Source of the DNA: Prevotellaceae bacterium UBA1075
Lineage (GTDB): Bacteria; Bacteroidota; Bacteroidia; Bacteroidales; Bacteroidaceae
Direction of reading: 5' to 3'
Length of the DNA: 32,034 bases
NCBI GenBank assembly: GCA_002316015.1
Contig: DCCS01000044.1
Coordinates: 20,529-52,562 of the forward strand
Shown: in pieces, positions 8,093-15,297 of the stretch
How positions within the stretch are numbered: the stretch's first letter is position 1
Layout: each line of letters opens with the position of its first letter
Notes under the pieces: model-generated
Databases searched by the model: none
Seen by the model: only the letters and a program-made list of their open reading frames with translations
What the model was told of the DNA's origin: nothing
Made by a program: the position numbers and the translations under genes

Positions 8093-8488
8093 TTAATATA
8101 CATAACAGAGAACCTCGCCACCAATCCGAAGGTCGGCTGCCTCCTTGTTTGTCATCACGCCCTTTGAAGTGGACAGGATGGCGATTCCCAAGCCATTGAT
8201 TACACGGGGCATTTCCTTGTATCCTGTGTACTTGCGCATACCTGGCTTGGATATCCTTATCAACTTCTTGATTGCATTTGCCTTCTCTACGGCATCATAC
8301 TTCAGGGCTATCTTAATTGTGCCCTGGGGGCCATCCTCCACGAACTTGTAGTTCAAGATGTAACCCTTCTCAAAGAGAATCTTCGTGATCTCTTTTTTCA
8401 GATTTGACGCGGGAACTTCCACAACACGATGCTTGGCCATGATCGCGTTGCGCAGCCTTGTCAAATAATCAGCTATTGGATCTGTCAT
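8093..8488 (-). CDS. rpsH: 30S ribosomal protein S8
   Basis: S8 is a primary 16S rRNA binder; in E. coli it also represses the spc operon. The 131-residue product begins MTDPIADYLTRLRNAIMAKH and ends with GVMTNKEAADLRIGGEVLCYVY, containing the family signature STSKGVMTNKEA. A 52-nt gap from rpsN precedes it, one of the longer gaps of the operon, and contains a 5-bp hairpin at 8508-8522 (TCGGG with CCCGA). Confidence 0.99.
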   Translation of the reverse strand: MTDPIADYLTRLRNAIMAKHRVVEVPASNLKKEITKILFEKGYILNYKFVEDGPQGTIKIALKYDAVEKANAIKKLIRISKPGMRKYTGYKEMPRVINGLGIAILSTSKGVMTNKEAADLRIGGEVLCYVY

Positions 8489-8540
8489 TTTATATTGGTT
8501 TAATTAATCGGGGCTCTCCCGACAATATTAAAAGATTTCC

Positions 8541-8840
8541 TTACCAACTGGCCTTTCTCACGCCGGGAATCAACCCACTTGAGGCAAACTCGCGGAACTG
8601 GATACGTGAGATACCGAACAAGCGGATATAGCCCTTGGGGCGTCCCGTAATCTTGCAGCGGTTATGCAAACGGATAGGATTGGCATTGCGGGGAATTTCC
8701 TGAAGTTTCTGCGCGGCCTCATATGCCTCTGCAGGCTCTCCTGTGCGGACTATTTTTTTCAGGGCAGCGCGTTTCTCCGCATACTTGGCCACCATCTTGG
8801 CTCTCTTCACCTCGCGAGCCTTCATTGATTCTTTTGCCAT
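8541..8840 (-). CDS. rpsN: 30S ribosomal protein S14 (long, zinc-free form)
   Basis: S14 binds in the head of the small subunit near the A site. The 99-residue product has the long N-terminal helical region (MAKESMKAREVKRAKM) and ends with the signature NRCKITGRPKGYIRLFGISR. The two CxxC pairs of the short zinc-binding form are absent, so this is the zinc-independent C-minus type. It is 5 nt after rplE. Confidence 0.99.
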   Translation of the reverse strand: MAKESMKAREVKRAKMVAKYAEKRAALKKIVRTGEPAEAYEAAQKLQEIPRNANPIRLHNRCKITGRPKGYIRLFGISRIQFREFASSGLIPGVRKASW

Positions 8841-8845
8841 ATCGT

Positions 8846-9403
8846 TTAATCGTTTTTCCCGTTTTTGAAAGGAAGGCCGAACTCCTTCAGGAGCGCATAT
8901 CCCTCCTCATCTGTCGCGGCTGTCGTGACGAAGGTAATGTTCATTCCCAAGATGCGGTCAATTGTGTCAATGTTGATCTCGGGGAAGATTATCTGCTCCT
9001 GAATGCCGAGTGTGTAGTTCCCGCGTCCGTCAAGTTTGCTCTCTATGCCCTTGAAGTCGCGGATACGGGGCAGAGCCACACGAACCAATTTCTCCAAAAA
9101 CTCATACATTCTCTCACGACGCAGTGTCACCATGACACCTATAGGCATCTTCTTACGGAGTTTGAAGTTGGCCACGTCCTTCTTGGAAACTGTAGCCACA
9201 GCCTTCTGGCCTGTAATAGATGTGAGTTCATTGATGGCAACCTCTATGATTTTCTTGTCCGAAGTAGCCATGCCCAAACCTTCATTGATGACAATCTTCT
9301 TGAGCACAGGTATCTGCATGGGAGAAGAATAGTTGAACTTCTTCATCAAAGCAGGTGCAATGCGCTCGGAATATTCTTTCTTTAGGCTTGCTGTGTTTGC
9401 CAT
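8846..9403 (-). CDS. rplE: 50S ribosomal protein L5
   Basis: L5 binds 5S rRNA and forms the bridge to S13 in the small-subunit head. The 185-residue product carries MQIPVLKKIVINEGLG near the N-terminus (family signature region), then RKKMPIGVMVTLRRERMYEFL, RDFKGIESKLDGRGNYTLGI, and ends in the conserved beta-strand region LGMNITFVTTAATDEEGYALL. It is 15 nt after rplX and 5 nt before rpsN. Confidence 0.99.
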   Translation of the reverse strand: MANTASLKKEYSERIAPALMKKFNYSSPMQIPVLKKIVINEGLGMATSDKKIIEVAINELTSITGQKAVATVSKKDVANFKLRKKMPIGVMVTLRRERMYEFLEKLVRVALPRIRDFKGIESKLDGRGNYTLGIQEQIIFPEINIDTIDRILGMNITFVTTAATDEEGYALLKEFGLPFKNGKND

Positions 9404-9418
9404 TATCCTTTCTCCTAC

Positions 9419-9700
9419 TTATTTTTTTATTTTGACATTTCTTGCCTTGCCATTAGATCTGAGCACCTTGCCGTCAACCACTGGATTCAGCTTTGAAACT
9501 TGAATAGGAGCCTCCTGCCGGACAAAACCTCCCTGGGGGTTCTTTGCACTGGGCTTCTGGCTCTTCGAGACCATGTTGACACCTTCAACAATGGCACGAC
9601 GCTCTTTCACGAGCACCTGCAACACCTTGCCTGTCTGTCCCTTGCTGTTTCCAGAATTGACATACACGGTATCGCCTTTCTTTACATGTAATGTGTTCAT
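9419..9700 (-). CDS. rplX: 50S ribosomal protein L24
   Basis: L24 is an assembly initiator of the large subunit near the tunnel exit. The 93-residue product begins MNTLHVKKGDTVYVNSGNSK with the KOW motif (KGDTVYVNSGNSKGQTGKV) and continues with VEGVNMVSKSQKPSAKNPQGG. The C-terminus is shorter than the roughly 105 residues common in Bacteroides; the segment after LNPV is compressed. The stop codon is clean, so this looks like natural variation rather than a frameshift. Confidence 0.97.
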   Translation of the reverse strand: MNTLHVKKGDTVYVNSGNSKGQTGKVLQVLVKERRAIVEGVNMVSKSQKPSAKNPQGGFVRQEAPIQVSKLNPVVDGKVLRSNGKARNVKIKK

Positions 9701-9723
9701 TGCTCCAACTCTCTTAATAATGA

Positions 9724-10089
9724 TTAAAGAACCTCAGGTGCGAGAGAAACAACTTTCATGTTGACGGCACGCAACTCACGAGCCACAGGGCCGAAAATAC
9801 GGCTACCGCGCAGTTCGTCTGCATTGTTCAGAAGAACGCAGGCGTTATCATCAAAACGAATATAAGACCCGTCAGCACGACGGACTTCCTTCCTGGTACG
9901 CACAATCAGTGCCTTTGATACTGCTCCTTTCTTAATATCACTTGACGGTATCACGCTCTTGACTGCCACAACAATCACGTCGCCAACCGTTGCATAACGA
10001 CGTCGTGTACCGCCGAGGACACGAATGCACATGCACTCTTTGGCACCGCTGTTGTCAGCCACGAGCAATCTGGTTTCTGCCTGTATCAT
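9724..10089 (-). CDS. rplN: 50S ribosomal protein L14
   Basis: L14 lies at the subunit interface beneath the factor-binding region and contacts 16S rRNA helix 14. The 121-residue product begins MIQAETRLLVADNSGAKECM and contains the family signature region GDVIVVAVKSVIPSSDIKKG with RTRKEVRRADGSYIRFDDNA. It is 3 nt after rpsQ and 23 nt before rplX. Confidence 0.99.
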   Translation of the reverse strand: MIQAETRLLVADNSGAKECMCIRVLGGTRRRYATVGDVIVVAVKSVIPSSDIKKGAVSKALIVRTRKEVRRADGSYIRFDDNACVLLNNADELRGSRIFGPVARELRAVNMKVVSLAPEVL

Positions 10090-10092
10090 AGT

Positions 10093-10350
10093 TTACTTAG
10101 CTCTTTCTACGATTTCTACTACTCTCCATCTCTTTGTCTTGCTCAAAGGACGTGTCTCCATAATAAGGACGGTGTCGCCCTTGTGACAGTCATTATTCTC
10201 GTCGTGCGCATGGTACTTCTTCGTCTTGGCGACAAACTTACCATAAATGGGATGCTTCTCCTTGAACTTGGCAGCAACCACAATGGTCTTTTCCATCTTG
10301 TCGCTCACCACGACACCTGTTCTTGTCTTTCTTAAATTTCTTGCTTCCAT
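10093..10350 (-). CDS. rpsQ: 30S ribosomal protein S17
   Basis: S17 is a primary 16S rRNA binder with an OB fold. The 85-residue product begins MEARNLRKTRTGVVVSDKME and shows KTIVVAAKFKEKHPIYGKFV and HDENNDCHKGDTVLIMETRP, close to the family signature. An in-frame TTG four codons upstream exists but the ATG matches the usual start. Gaps are 14 nt after rpmC and 3 nt before rplN. Confidence 0.99.
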   Translation of the reverse strand: MEARNLRKTRTGVVVSDKMEKTIVVAAKFKEKHPIYGKFVAKTKKYHAHDENNDCHKGDTVLIMETRPLSKTKRWRVVEIVERAK

Positions 10351-10364
10351 GTCTAAGACCAATG

Positions 10365-10559
10365 TTATTTGTTAAGTTCTCTCTGGCGAAGCACAGTCTT
10401 CAGGCGAGCGATGTTACGACGCGCAGTCCTTATCTGAGCATTATTCTCCAGGGGGGAGACAGCATGGTTCAAAAGCATCTGCTTGTAGTTAGCCTGCTCC
10501 GTCTGTATGCGTTCTGCCAATTCTTCAGTTGTCAGCGCCTTTATTTCTGCTACTTTCAT
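10365..10559 (-). CDS. rpmC: 50S ribosomal protein L29
   Basis: L29 is a small two-helix protein near the tunnel exit, where it helps form the docking site for trigger factor and SRP. The 64-residue product starts MKVAEIKALTTEELAERIQ and contains SPLENNAQIRTARRNIARLK, the family signature. Its ATG is one base after the rplP stop codon, so translation of the two is probably coupled. An alternative upstream start would overlap rplP and is not preferred. Confidence 0.98.
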   Translation of the reverse strand: MKVAEIKALTTEELAERIQTEQANYKQMLLNHAVSPLENNAQIRTARRNIARLKTVLRQRELNK

Positions 10560-10560
10560 A

Positions 10561-10986
10561 TTATGCGTTTTTGTCGTAATCACGTCTAACGATGAACTTC
10601 GTGGTCACAGGAAGTTTCTGTGCCGCCAGTCTCAAAGCCTCCTTGGCAATATCGTAGGATACGCCCTCTATCTCGAAGATTATCCTGCCCGGAGTAATTG
10701 GGAAAACATATCCCACGGGATCACCCTTACCTTTACCCATTCGCACGTCAGCGGGCTTCTTGGTGACAGGCTTGTCTGGGAATATGCGTATCCAACTCTG
10801 GCCCTCACGCTGCATGTAACGTGTCATTGCCACACGCGCCGCCTCAATCTGGCGAGCCGTAATCCAGTGTGTTTCCAAAGACTTGATTCCGAAGGACCCG
10901 AAAGCAAGCTGGTTTCCACGCATGGCGTTGCCCTTGCTACGCCCTTTTTGCGGTCTTCTATATTTGGTTCTCTTTGGTTGTAACAT
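10561..10986 (-). CDS. rplP: 50S ribosomal protein L16
   Basis: L16 helps position A-site tRNA next to the peptidyl transferase centre and is needed for late 50S assembly. The 141-residue product begins MLQPKRTKYRRPQKGRSKGN and contains GSFGIKSLETHWITARQIEA and the signature RMGKGKGDPVGYV. The arginine within this last loop is the one hydroxylated in E. coli. It is 14 nt after rpsC and one base before rpmC. Confidence 0.99.
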   Translation of the reverse strand: MLQPKRTKYRRPQKGRSKGNAMRGNQLAFGSFGIKSLETHWITARQIEAARVAMTRYMQREGQSWIRIFPDKPVTKKPADVRMGKGKGDPVGYVFPITPGRIIFEIEGVSYDIAKEALRLAAQKLPVTTKFIVRRDYDKNA

Positions 10987-11000
10987 AATAATCCTTGTGT

Positions 11001-11729
11001 TTAGCGATTATTGCTTCTCTTGCGCCGGAAGTTCTTGCCTCCGTTGGCACCATAGTTGCGCCCGCCCTCCTTCTGCTGAGAGAAATTGGGAGCCAGGTCT
11101 CTCTTTCCATAAACCTCTCCACGGCAAATCCACACCTTGATGCCGAGCAGGCCTACCTTCGTGAGTGCCTCAGCCTGGCAGTAGTCAATGTCCGCACGGA
11201 AGGTGTGCAAGGGAGTACGTCCCTCCTTGAACATCTCGGAACGCGCGATCTCGGCACCATTCAGACGACCGCTGATAAGCACCTTGATGCCCTCTGCACC
11301 TGCCCTCATCGTGTTGGCCACAGCCATTTTGATGGCACGGCGATACGCTATTTTACCCTCCACCTGGCGCGCAATGTTGTTGGCTACAATCACAGCGTCA
11401 ACTTCGGGCTTCTTCACCTCGAAGATGTTAATCTGGATGTCCTTGTCCGTGAGCTTCTTCAACTCCTCCTTCAGGTTGTCCACATTTTCGCCTCCCTTGC
11501 CGATGATAAGACCCGGACGAGCGGTGCAAACAGTAATGGTCACCATTCTCAGAGTACGCTCTATCACAATTCTTGAGATGCTGGCATCACCAAGACGAGC
11601 GTTCAAGTACTTGCGGATCTTGCTGTCCTCAAGAATGGTGTCACCGAAATTTTTGCCACCATACCAATTGGAGTCCCAACCGCGAATGATGCCCAAACGG
11701 TTACTTATAGGATTAACTTTCTGTCCCAT
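11001..11729 (-). CDS. rpsC: 30S ribosomal protein S3
   Basis: S3 forms the mRNA entry channel in the small-subunit head and has mRNA helicase activity with S4 and S5. The 242-residue product starts MGQKVNPISNRLGIIRGWDS, carries a KH domain with the GLIIGKGGENVDNL loop (about 75-90), and has the C-terminal signature FKEGRTPLHTFRADIDY. A basic Asn/Arg-rich tail follows residue 215. It is 7 nt after rplV. Confidence 0.99.
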   Translation of the reverse strand: MGQKVNPISNRLGIIRGWDSNWYGGKNFGDTILEDSKIRKYLNARLGDASISRIVIERTLRMVTITVCTARPGLIIGKGGENVDNLKEELKKLTDKDIQINIFEVKKPEVDAVIVANNIARQVEGKIAYRRAIKMAVANTMRAGAEGIKVLISGRLNGAEIARSEMFKEGRTPLHTFRADIDYCQAEALTKVGLLGIKVWICRGEVYGKRDLAPNFSQQKEGGRNYGANGGKNFRRKRSNNR

Positions 11730-11736
11730 ACTCTTC

Positions 11737-12138
11737 TTAATCTTTTTCTTCCTTAGTGTCGACGAACAAAGTCACGTGATTTGAACGCTTGCGTATTCTG
11801 TAACCTCGTCCTTGTGGAGCAGGCCTCATACGCTTTAGAGTCACCCCCTCATCAACAAAAATCCTCGTGATGAAAAGCTCACCATTCTCGGCCTTACGCT
11901 CATGTTTCTGCTCCCAGTTGTCGATGGCAGAGCGGAGGAGTTTCTCCACATCCGTACTGGCAGCCTTTACACAGAACTTCAAAGTTGCCAGTGCCTTGTT
12001 CACTTCCATGCCGCGAACCAAATCAACCACATATCTCATCTTGCGGGGAGAAGAAGGAACGTTACGCAACTTGGCAAAACTCACAGCCTTGCGCGCTTCC
12101 TTTCTGCTGTCAGCAGCCAATCTTTTTCTCTTTCCCAT
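11737..12138 (-). CDS. rplV: 50S ribosomal protein L22
   Basis: L22 contributes a long beta-hairpin to the peptide exit tunnel and is a known site of macrolide-resistance changes. The 133-residue product contains FAKLRNVPSSPRKMRYVVDL near the N-terminus and the hairpin region LKRMRPAPQGRGYRIRKRSN at about 98-118, intact. It ends in an acidic-basic tail. It is 38 nt after rpsS and 7 nt before rpsC. Confidence 0.99.
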   Translation of the reverse strand: MGKRKRLAADSRKEARKAVSFAKLRNVPSSPRKMRYVVDLVRGMEVNKALATLKFCVKAASTDVEKLLRSAIDNWEQKHERKAENGELFITRIFVDEGVTLKRMRPAPQGRGYRIRKRSNHVTLFVDTKEEKD

Positions 12139-12176
12139 TATGTTATTACTCTAATTTTAAAACGACTGAAGCCTGC

Positions 12177-12446
12177 TCACTTCTTCTTGTTACCAGCATG
12201 GCCACCGAACCTGCGTGTGGGAGCGAACTCGCCCAACTTGTGTCCAACCATATTTTCAGTAACGTAAACAGGAATAAACTTGTTACCGTTATGAACGGCT
12301 ACCGTATGCCCGACAAAATCGGGAGAAATCATCGAGGCGCGAGACCACGTCTTCACAACGTTCTTCTTGCCACTTTCATTCATAGCCAGAATTCTCTTCT
12401 CGAGCTTGACCTCTATATACGGACCTTTCTTTAATGAACGACTCAT
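12177..12446 (-). CDS. rpsS: 30S ribosomal protein S19
   Basis: S19 sits at the top of the small-subunit head with S13 and contacts the A-site tRNA region. The 89-residue product starts MSRSLKKGPYIEVKLEKRIL and contains the family signature HNGNKFIPVYVTENMVGHKL GEFAPTRRF, ending in lysines. It is 23 nt after rplB. Confidence 0.99.
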   Translation of the reverse strand: MSRSLKKGPYIEVKLEKRILAMNESGKKNVVKTWSRASMISPDFVGHTVAVHNGNKFIPVYVTENMVGHKLGEFAPTRRFGGHAGNKKK

Positions 12447-12469
12447 ACTTACTCTAGCTTACTAAAAGG

Positions 12470-13294
12470 TTACTTATTGCATCTTTCGATAATATACTTG
12501 TTGGACTGCTTCTTGGGAGCACGGGTCTTGAGACCCTTTGCATACAGGCCCTTACGCGAACGGGGATGTCCACCAGACTGCCGTCCTTCACCACCACCCA
12601 TGGGATGGTCGTGTGGGTTCATGACAACACCACGATTGTGTGGACGACGACCCAGCCAGCGAGAGCGGCCGGCCTTGCCCGAACTCTCCAGGGCATGGTC
12701 CGAGTTACCCACGCTACCCACTGTGGCCTTGCAGGCGCTGAGTATCTGGCGAGTCTCGCCAGAGGGCAATTTAATCACGCAGTAACGACCCTCACGGGAA
12801 GTAAGTTGAGCGAAATTTCCAGCGGAACGTACCAGAAGAGCACCCTGTCCTGGACGGAGTTCAATGTTATGAATCACCGTACCCACGGGGATGTTCTGCA
12901 GAGGCAGGGCATTCCCGATTTCAGGAGCAGCCTCGGCACCACTCATCACCGTAGTGCCCACCTTCAATCCGTTGGGAGCAATAATATAACGTTTTTCACC
13001 ATCTGCGTAATACAGCAGAGCGATACGAGCCGAGCGGTTCGGATCATACTCAATTGTCTTAACCACAGCTGGCACACCATCCTTCTCTCGTCTGAAATCC
13101 ACAAAACGGAACTTCCGCTTGTGGCCTCCACCGATATAGCGTACGGTCATCTTACCGGTGTGGTTACGTCCACCGGTAGAGCGTTTTCCGTAAACGAGAG
13201 ATTTCTCAGGTACCGATGCAGTAATTTCTTCGAAGGTACCTATAATCTTGTGTCTTTGACCCGGAGTAGTGGGCTTGAATTTACGTACTGCCAT
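12470..13294 (-). CDS. rplB: 50S ribosomal protein L2
   Basis: L2 is required for subunit association and peptidyl transferase activity. The 274-residue product begins MAVRKFKPTTPGQRHKIIGT, has the OB-fold and SH3-like domains, and retains the loop NPHDHPMGGGEGR, whose first histidine corresponds to the functionally important His229 of E. coli. It ends with a basic tail (SRKGLYAKGLKTRAPKKQSN). It follows rplW by 6 nt. Confidence 0.99.
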   Translation of the reverse strand: MAVRKFKPTTPGQRHKIIGTFEEITASVPEKSLVYGKRSTGGRNHTGKMTVRYIGGGHKRKFRFVDFRREKDGVPAVVKTIEYDPNRSARIALLYYADGEKRYIIAPNGLKVGTTVMSGAEAAPEIGNALPLQNIPVGTVIHNIELRPGQGALLVRSAGNFAQLTSREGRYCVIKLPSGETRQILSACKATVGSVGNSDHALESSGKAGRSRWLGRRPHNRGVVMNPHDHPMGGGEGRQSGGHPRSRKGLYAKGLKTRAPKKQSNKYIIERCNK

Positions 13295-13300
13295 CTTTTA

Positions 13301-13591
13301 TCAAATGTTGCTATAAAAATCGATAACATCACCCTCTTTGAGGGTCACGATTGCCTTCTTGAACGCGTTGGTACGTCCCTTGATAAGACCAGAGCGTGTG
13401 TAACGGCTCTTGTTCTTGCCGGCATAAACGCATGTGTTCACGGCAGTGACAGACACATTATACAAGGCCTCCACTTCCTTTTTTATTTCAATCTTGTTGG
13501 CATCAGGACGCACGATGAAGCCGAACTTGTTCTGCTTCTCTGTGATAGCGGTCATCTTCTCGGTGACCAGCGGCTTTATGATATATCCCAT
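13301..13591 (-). CDS. rplW: 50S ribosomal protein L23
   Basis: L23 lies at the tunnel exit and is the main docking point for trigger factor and SRP. The 96-residue product starts MGYIIKPLVTEKMTAITEKQ and contains FIVRPDANKIEIKKEVEALY, NKSRYTRSGLIKGRTNAFKK and a C-terminal strand KEGDVIDFYSNI. It is 18 nt after rplD and 6 nt before rplB. Confidence 0.99.
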   Translation of the reverse strand: MGYIIKPLVTEKMTAITEKQNKFGFIVRPDANKIEIKKEVEALYNVSVTAVNTCVYAGKNKSRYTRSGLIKGRTNAFKKAIVTLKEGDVIDFYSNI

Positions 13592-13609
13592 AATAGTAGC
13601 TTCGACTCT

Positions 13610-14239
13610 TTATTTGTTCAAGTTTCCGTCAACCACACTGAGCGCGCCCTCGGCCATAACCAGCACATCAGCATTGAGCACCTGGTAGGTGTTCAGCGCT
13701 GCTGCAGGTATAACATTGATACGCTCTATGTTACGAGCAGACAAATTTACGAACTTATTGTTACTTGGCATGACGAAGAGAACCTTCTTGCCATTAACTT
13801 TAAGGTTGTTTAACACTTCGACCATGGATTTAGTCCTGGGAGCCTCAAAAGTAAAGTCCTCAACTACCATGATGGCGTTCTCCTGCACCTTGTATGAGAG
13901 AGCCGACTTGCGCGCAAGCACGCGAACTTTCTTGTTCAGTTTGAAACTATAGTCACGAGGCTTTGGCCCGAACACGCGGCCTCCACCCACCAATACGGGC
14001 GAGTTTATGTCACCACGACGTGCACCTCCACCGCCCTTCTGGCGGCCCAACTTGCGAGTAGACCCGCTCACTTCGCTTCTCTCTTTTGCCTTGGCTGTGC
14101 CCTGACGCTGGTTGGCCAGCAGCAGTTTCACGTCCAAGTAGATAGCATGATCATTGGGGGTGATGCCATAGACATCATCACTCAGAGAGACTTTACGCCC
14201 AGTCTCCTGACCCTGAATATTCAATACACTAACTTCCAT
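13610..14239 (-). CDS. rplD: 50S ribosomal protein L4
   Basis: L4 lines the exit tunnel; in E. coli it also represses the S10 operon. The 209-residue product has the tunnel loop at about 48-95 (TRKLGRQKGGGGARRGDINS, then GGGRVFGPKPRDY) and a C-terminal Rossmann-like globular domain. Its ATG shares one base with the TAA stop of rplC, so the two are probably translationally coupled. Confidence 0.99.
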   Translation of the reverse strand: MEVSVLNIQGQETGRKVSLSDDVYGITPNDHAIYLDVKLLLANQRQGTAKAKERSEVSGSTRKLGRQKGGGGARRGDINSPVLVGGGRVFGPKPRDYSFKLNKKVRVLARKSALSYKVQENAIMVVEDFTFEAPRTKSMVEVLNNLKVNGKKVLFVMPSNNKFVNLSARNIERINVIPAAALNTYQVLNADVLVMAEGALSVVDGNLNK

Positions 14240-14856
14240 TACTTGATAACGCTTACGATTGAACCTTTGTAGCCGGGAACACTACCCTTGATGAGAAGGA
14301 GATTGTGCTCGGGGATTACCTTTAACACTTGCAGATTGTGGGTGGTAACGCGGTCGCAACCCATCTGTCCGCCCATGCGCATGCCCTTGAACACCTTTGC
14401 GGGGTAAGAGCAGGCACCGATAGAACCTGGCTTTCGCAGACGGTCGTCCTGGCCATGAGTGCTCTGGCCCACACCTCCGAAACCATGACGCTTCACAACT
14501 CCCTGGAAACCCCGTCCTTTGGAAGTGGCGATTACATCCACGAAGGAGGCTCCTTCAAAAAGGTCAACCGTAACGGTATCACCTAAATTCAGTTCCTGCG
14601 TAAAACCTGTGAACTCGGCCAAGTATCTCTTGGGCGTCACACCTGCCTTGGCGAAGTGACCCTTCATGGGAGCGGTAACGTTCTTCTCCTTGGCATCAGC
14701 GAATCCGAGTTGGACAGCATTGTATCCATCCTTCTCCACGCTCTTCACCTGAGTGACAACACAAGGACCCAATTCGATAACAGTGCATGGTATATTCTTA
14801 CCCTCGGCACTGAAAACGGAAGTCATTCCGATTTTTTTTCCTAACAATCCTGGCAT
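14239..14856 (-). CDS. rplC: 50S ribosomal protein L3
   Basis: L3 starts large-subunit assembly and reaches toward the peptidyl transferase centre. The 205-residue product begins MPGLLGKKIGMTSVFSAEGK and carries GFQGVVKRHGFGGVGQSTHG and KPGSIGACSYPAKVFKGMRM on the extended loop that approaches the active site. It is 33 nt after rpsJ and overlaps rplD by one base. Confidence 0.99.
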   Translation of the reverse strand: MPGLLGKKIGMTSVFSAEGKNIPCTVIELGPCVVTQVKSVEKDGYNAVQLGFADAKEKNVTAPMKGHFAKAGVTPKRYLAEFTGFTQELNLGDTVTVDLFEGASFVDVIATSKGRGFQGVVKRHGFGGVGQSTHGQDDRLRKPGSIGACSYPAKVFKGMRMGGQMGCDRVTTHNLQVLKVIPEHNLLLIKGSVPGYKGSIVSVIK

Positions 14857-14889
14857 TTCTCTTATTTGTAAATTATATCACTTCAATAA

Positions 14890-15195
14890 CTACACTCTGA
14901 TTTCCACCTCCACGCCACTGGGCAGTTCCAGTTTCATCAGCGCGTCCACCGTCTTCTCTGTTGAACTGTAGATGTCAATGAGGCGCTTGTGGGAGTTCAA
15001 CTCAAACTGCTCGCGGCTCTTCTTGTTCACAAAGGTAGAACGGTTCACGGTGAAGATTCTCTTACGTGTGGGCAGGGGTATGGGACCACTCACAATGGCT
15101 CCGGTCACCTTTACCGTCTTCACGATTTTCTCTGCAGACTTATCCACCAGATTGTGGTCATAAGACTTCAGCTTGATTCTAATTTTCTGACTCAT
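14890..15195 (-). CDS. rpsJ: 30S ribosomal protein S10 (NusE)
   Basis: S10 belongs to the small-subunit head and, as NusE, links NusG and RNA polymerase to the ribosome. The 101-residue product begins MSQKIRIKLKSYDHNLVDKS and contains GPIPLPTRKRIFTVNRSTFV and the family signature region for S10. It is the first gene of the S10 block and follows fusA by 102 nt, a gap that holds a long hairpin. Confidence 0.99.
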   Translation of the reverse strand: MSQKIRIKLKSYDHNLVDKSAEKIVKTVKVTGAIVSGPIPLPTRKRIFTVNRSTFVNKKSREQFELNSHKRLIDIYSSTEKTVDALMKLELPSGVEVEIRV

Positions 15196-15213
15196 TTTTC
15201 TTCGTTGTTATGG

Positions 15214-15271
15214 AAGCAGAAGAGAGAAGTTCAGTAAAGAGTCATACGCTTACCGACCTCTCCTTCTGCTT
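15214..15271 (-). promoter_or_regulatory. Long hairpin in the fusA-rpsJ gap, candidate leader element
   Basis: AAGCAGAA at 15214-15221 pairs perfectly with TTCTGCTT at 15264-15271. The stem continues through GAGAG and CTCTC with a single bulged base, giving about 13 bp, and a smaller GTAA/TTAC helix is possible inside the loop. It ends just upstream of rpsJ. Candidate roles are r-protein autoregulation (L4 or S10), RNA processing or partial attenuation. On the minus strand no T run follows, so it is not an obvious terminator of fusA. Confidence 0.5.
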
Positions 15272-15297
15272 TTTCTTGTATGTTTGTTAAATTATGT

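Noticed and set aside
12566..13813. 415-aa open frame on the plus strand over rplB and rplW
   Set aside because: It is antisense to two certain ribosomal genes, has no domain I recognise, and arises from their codon bias.
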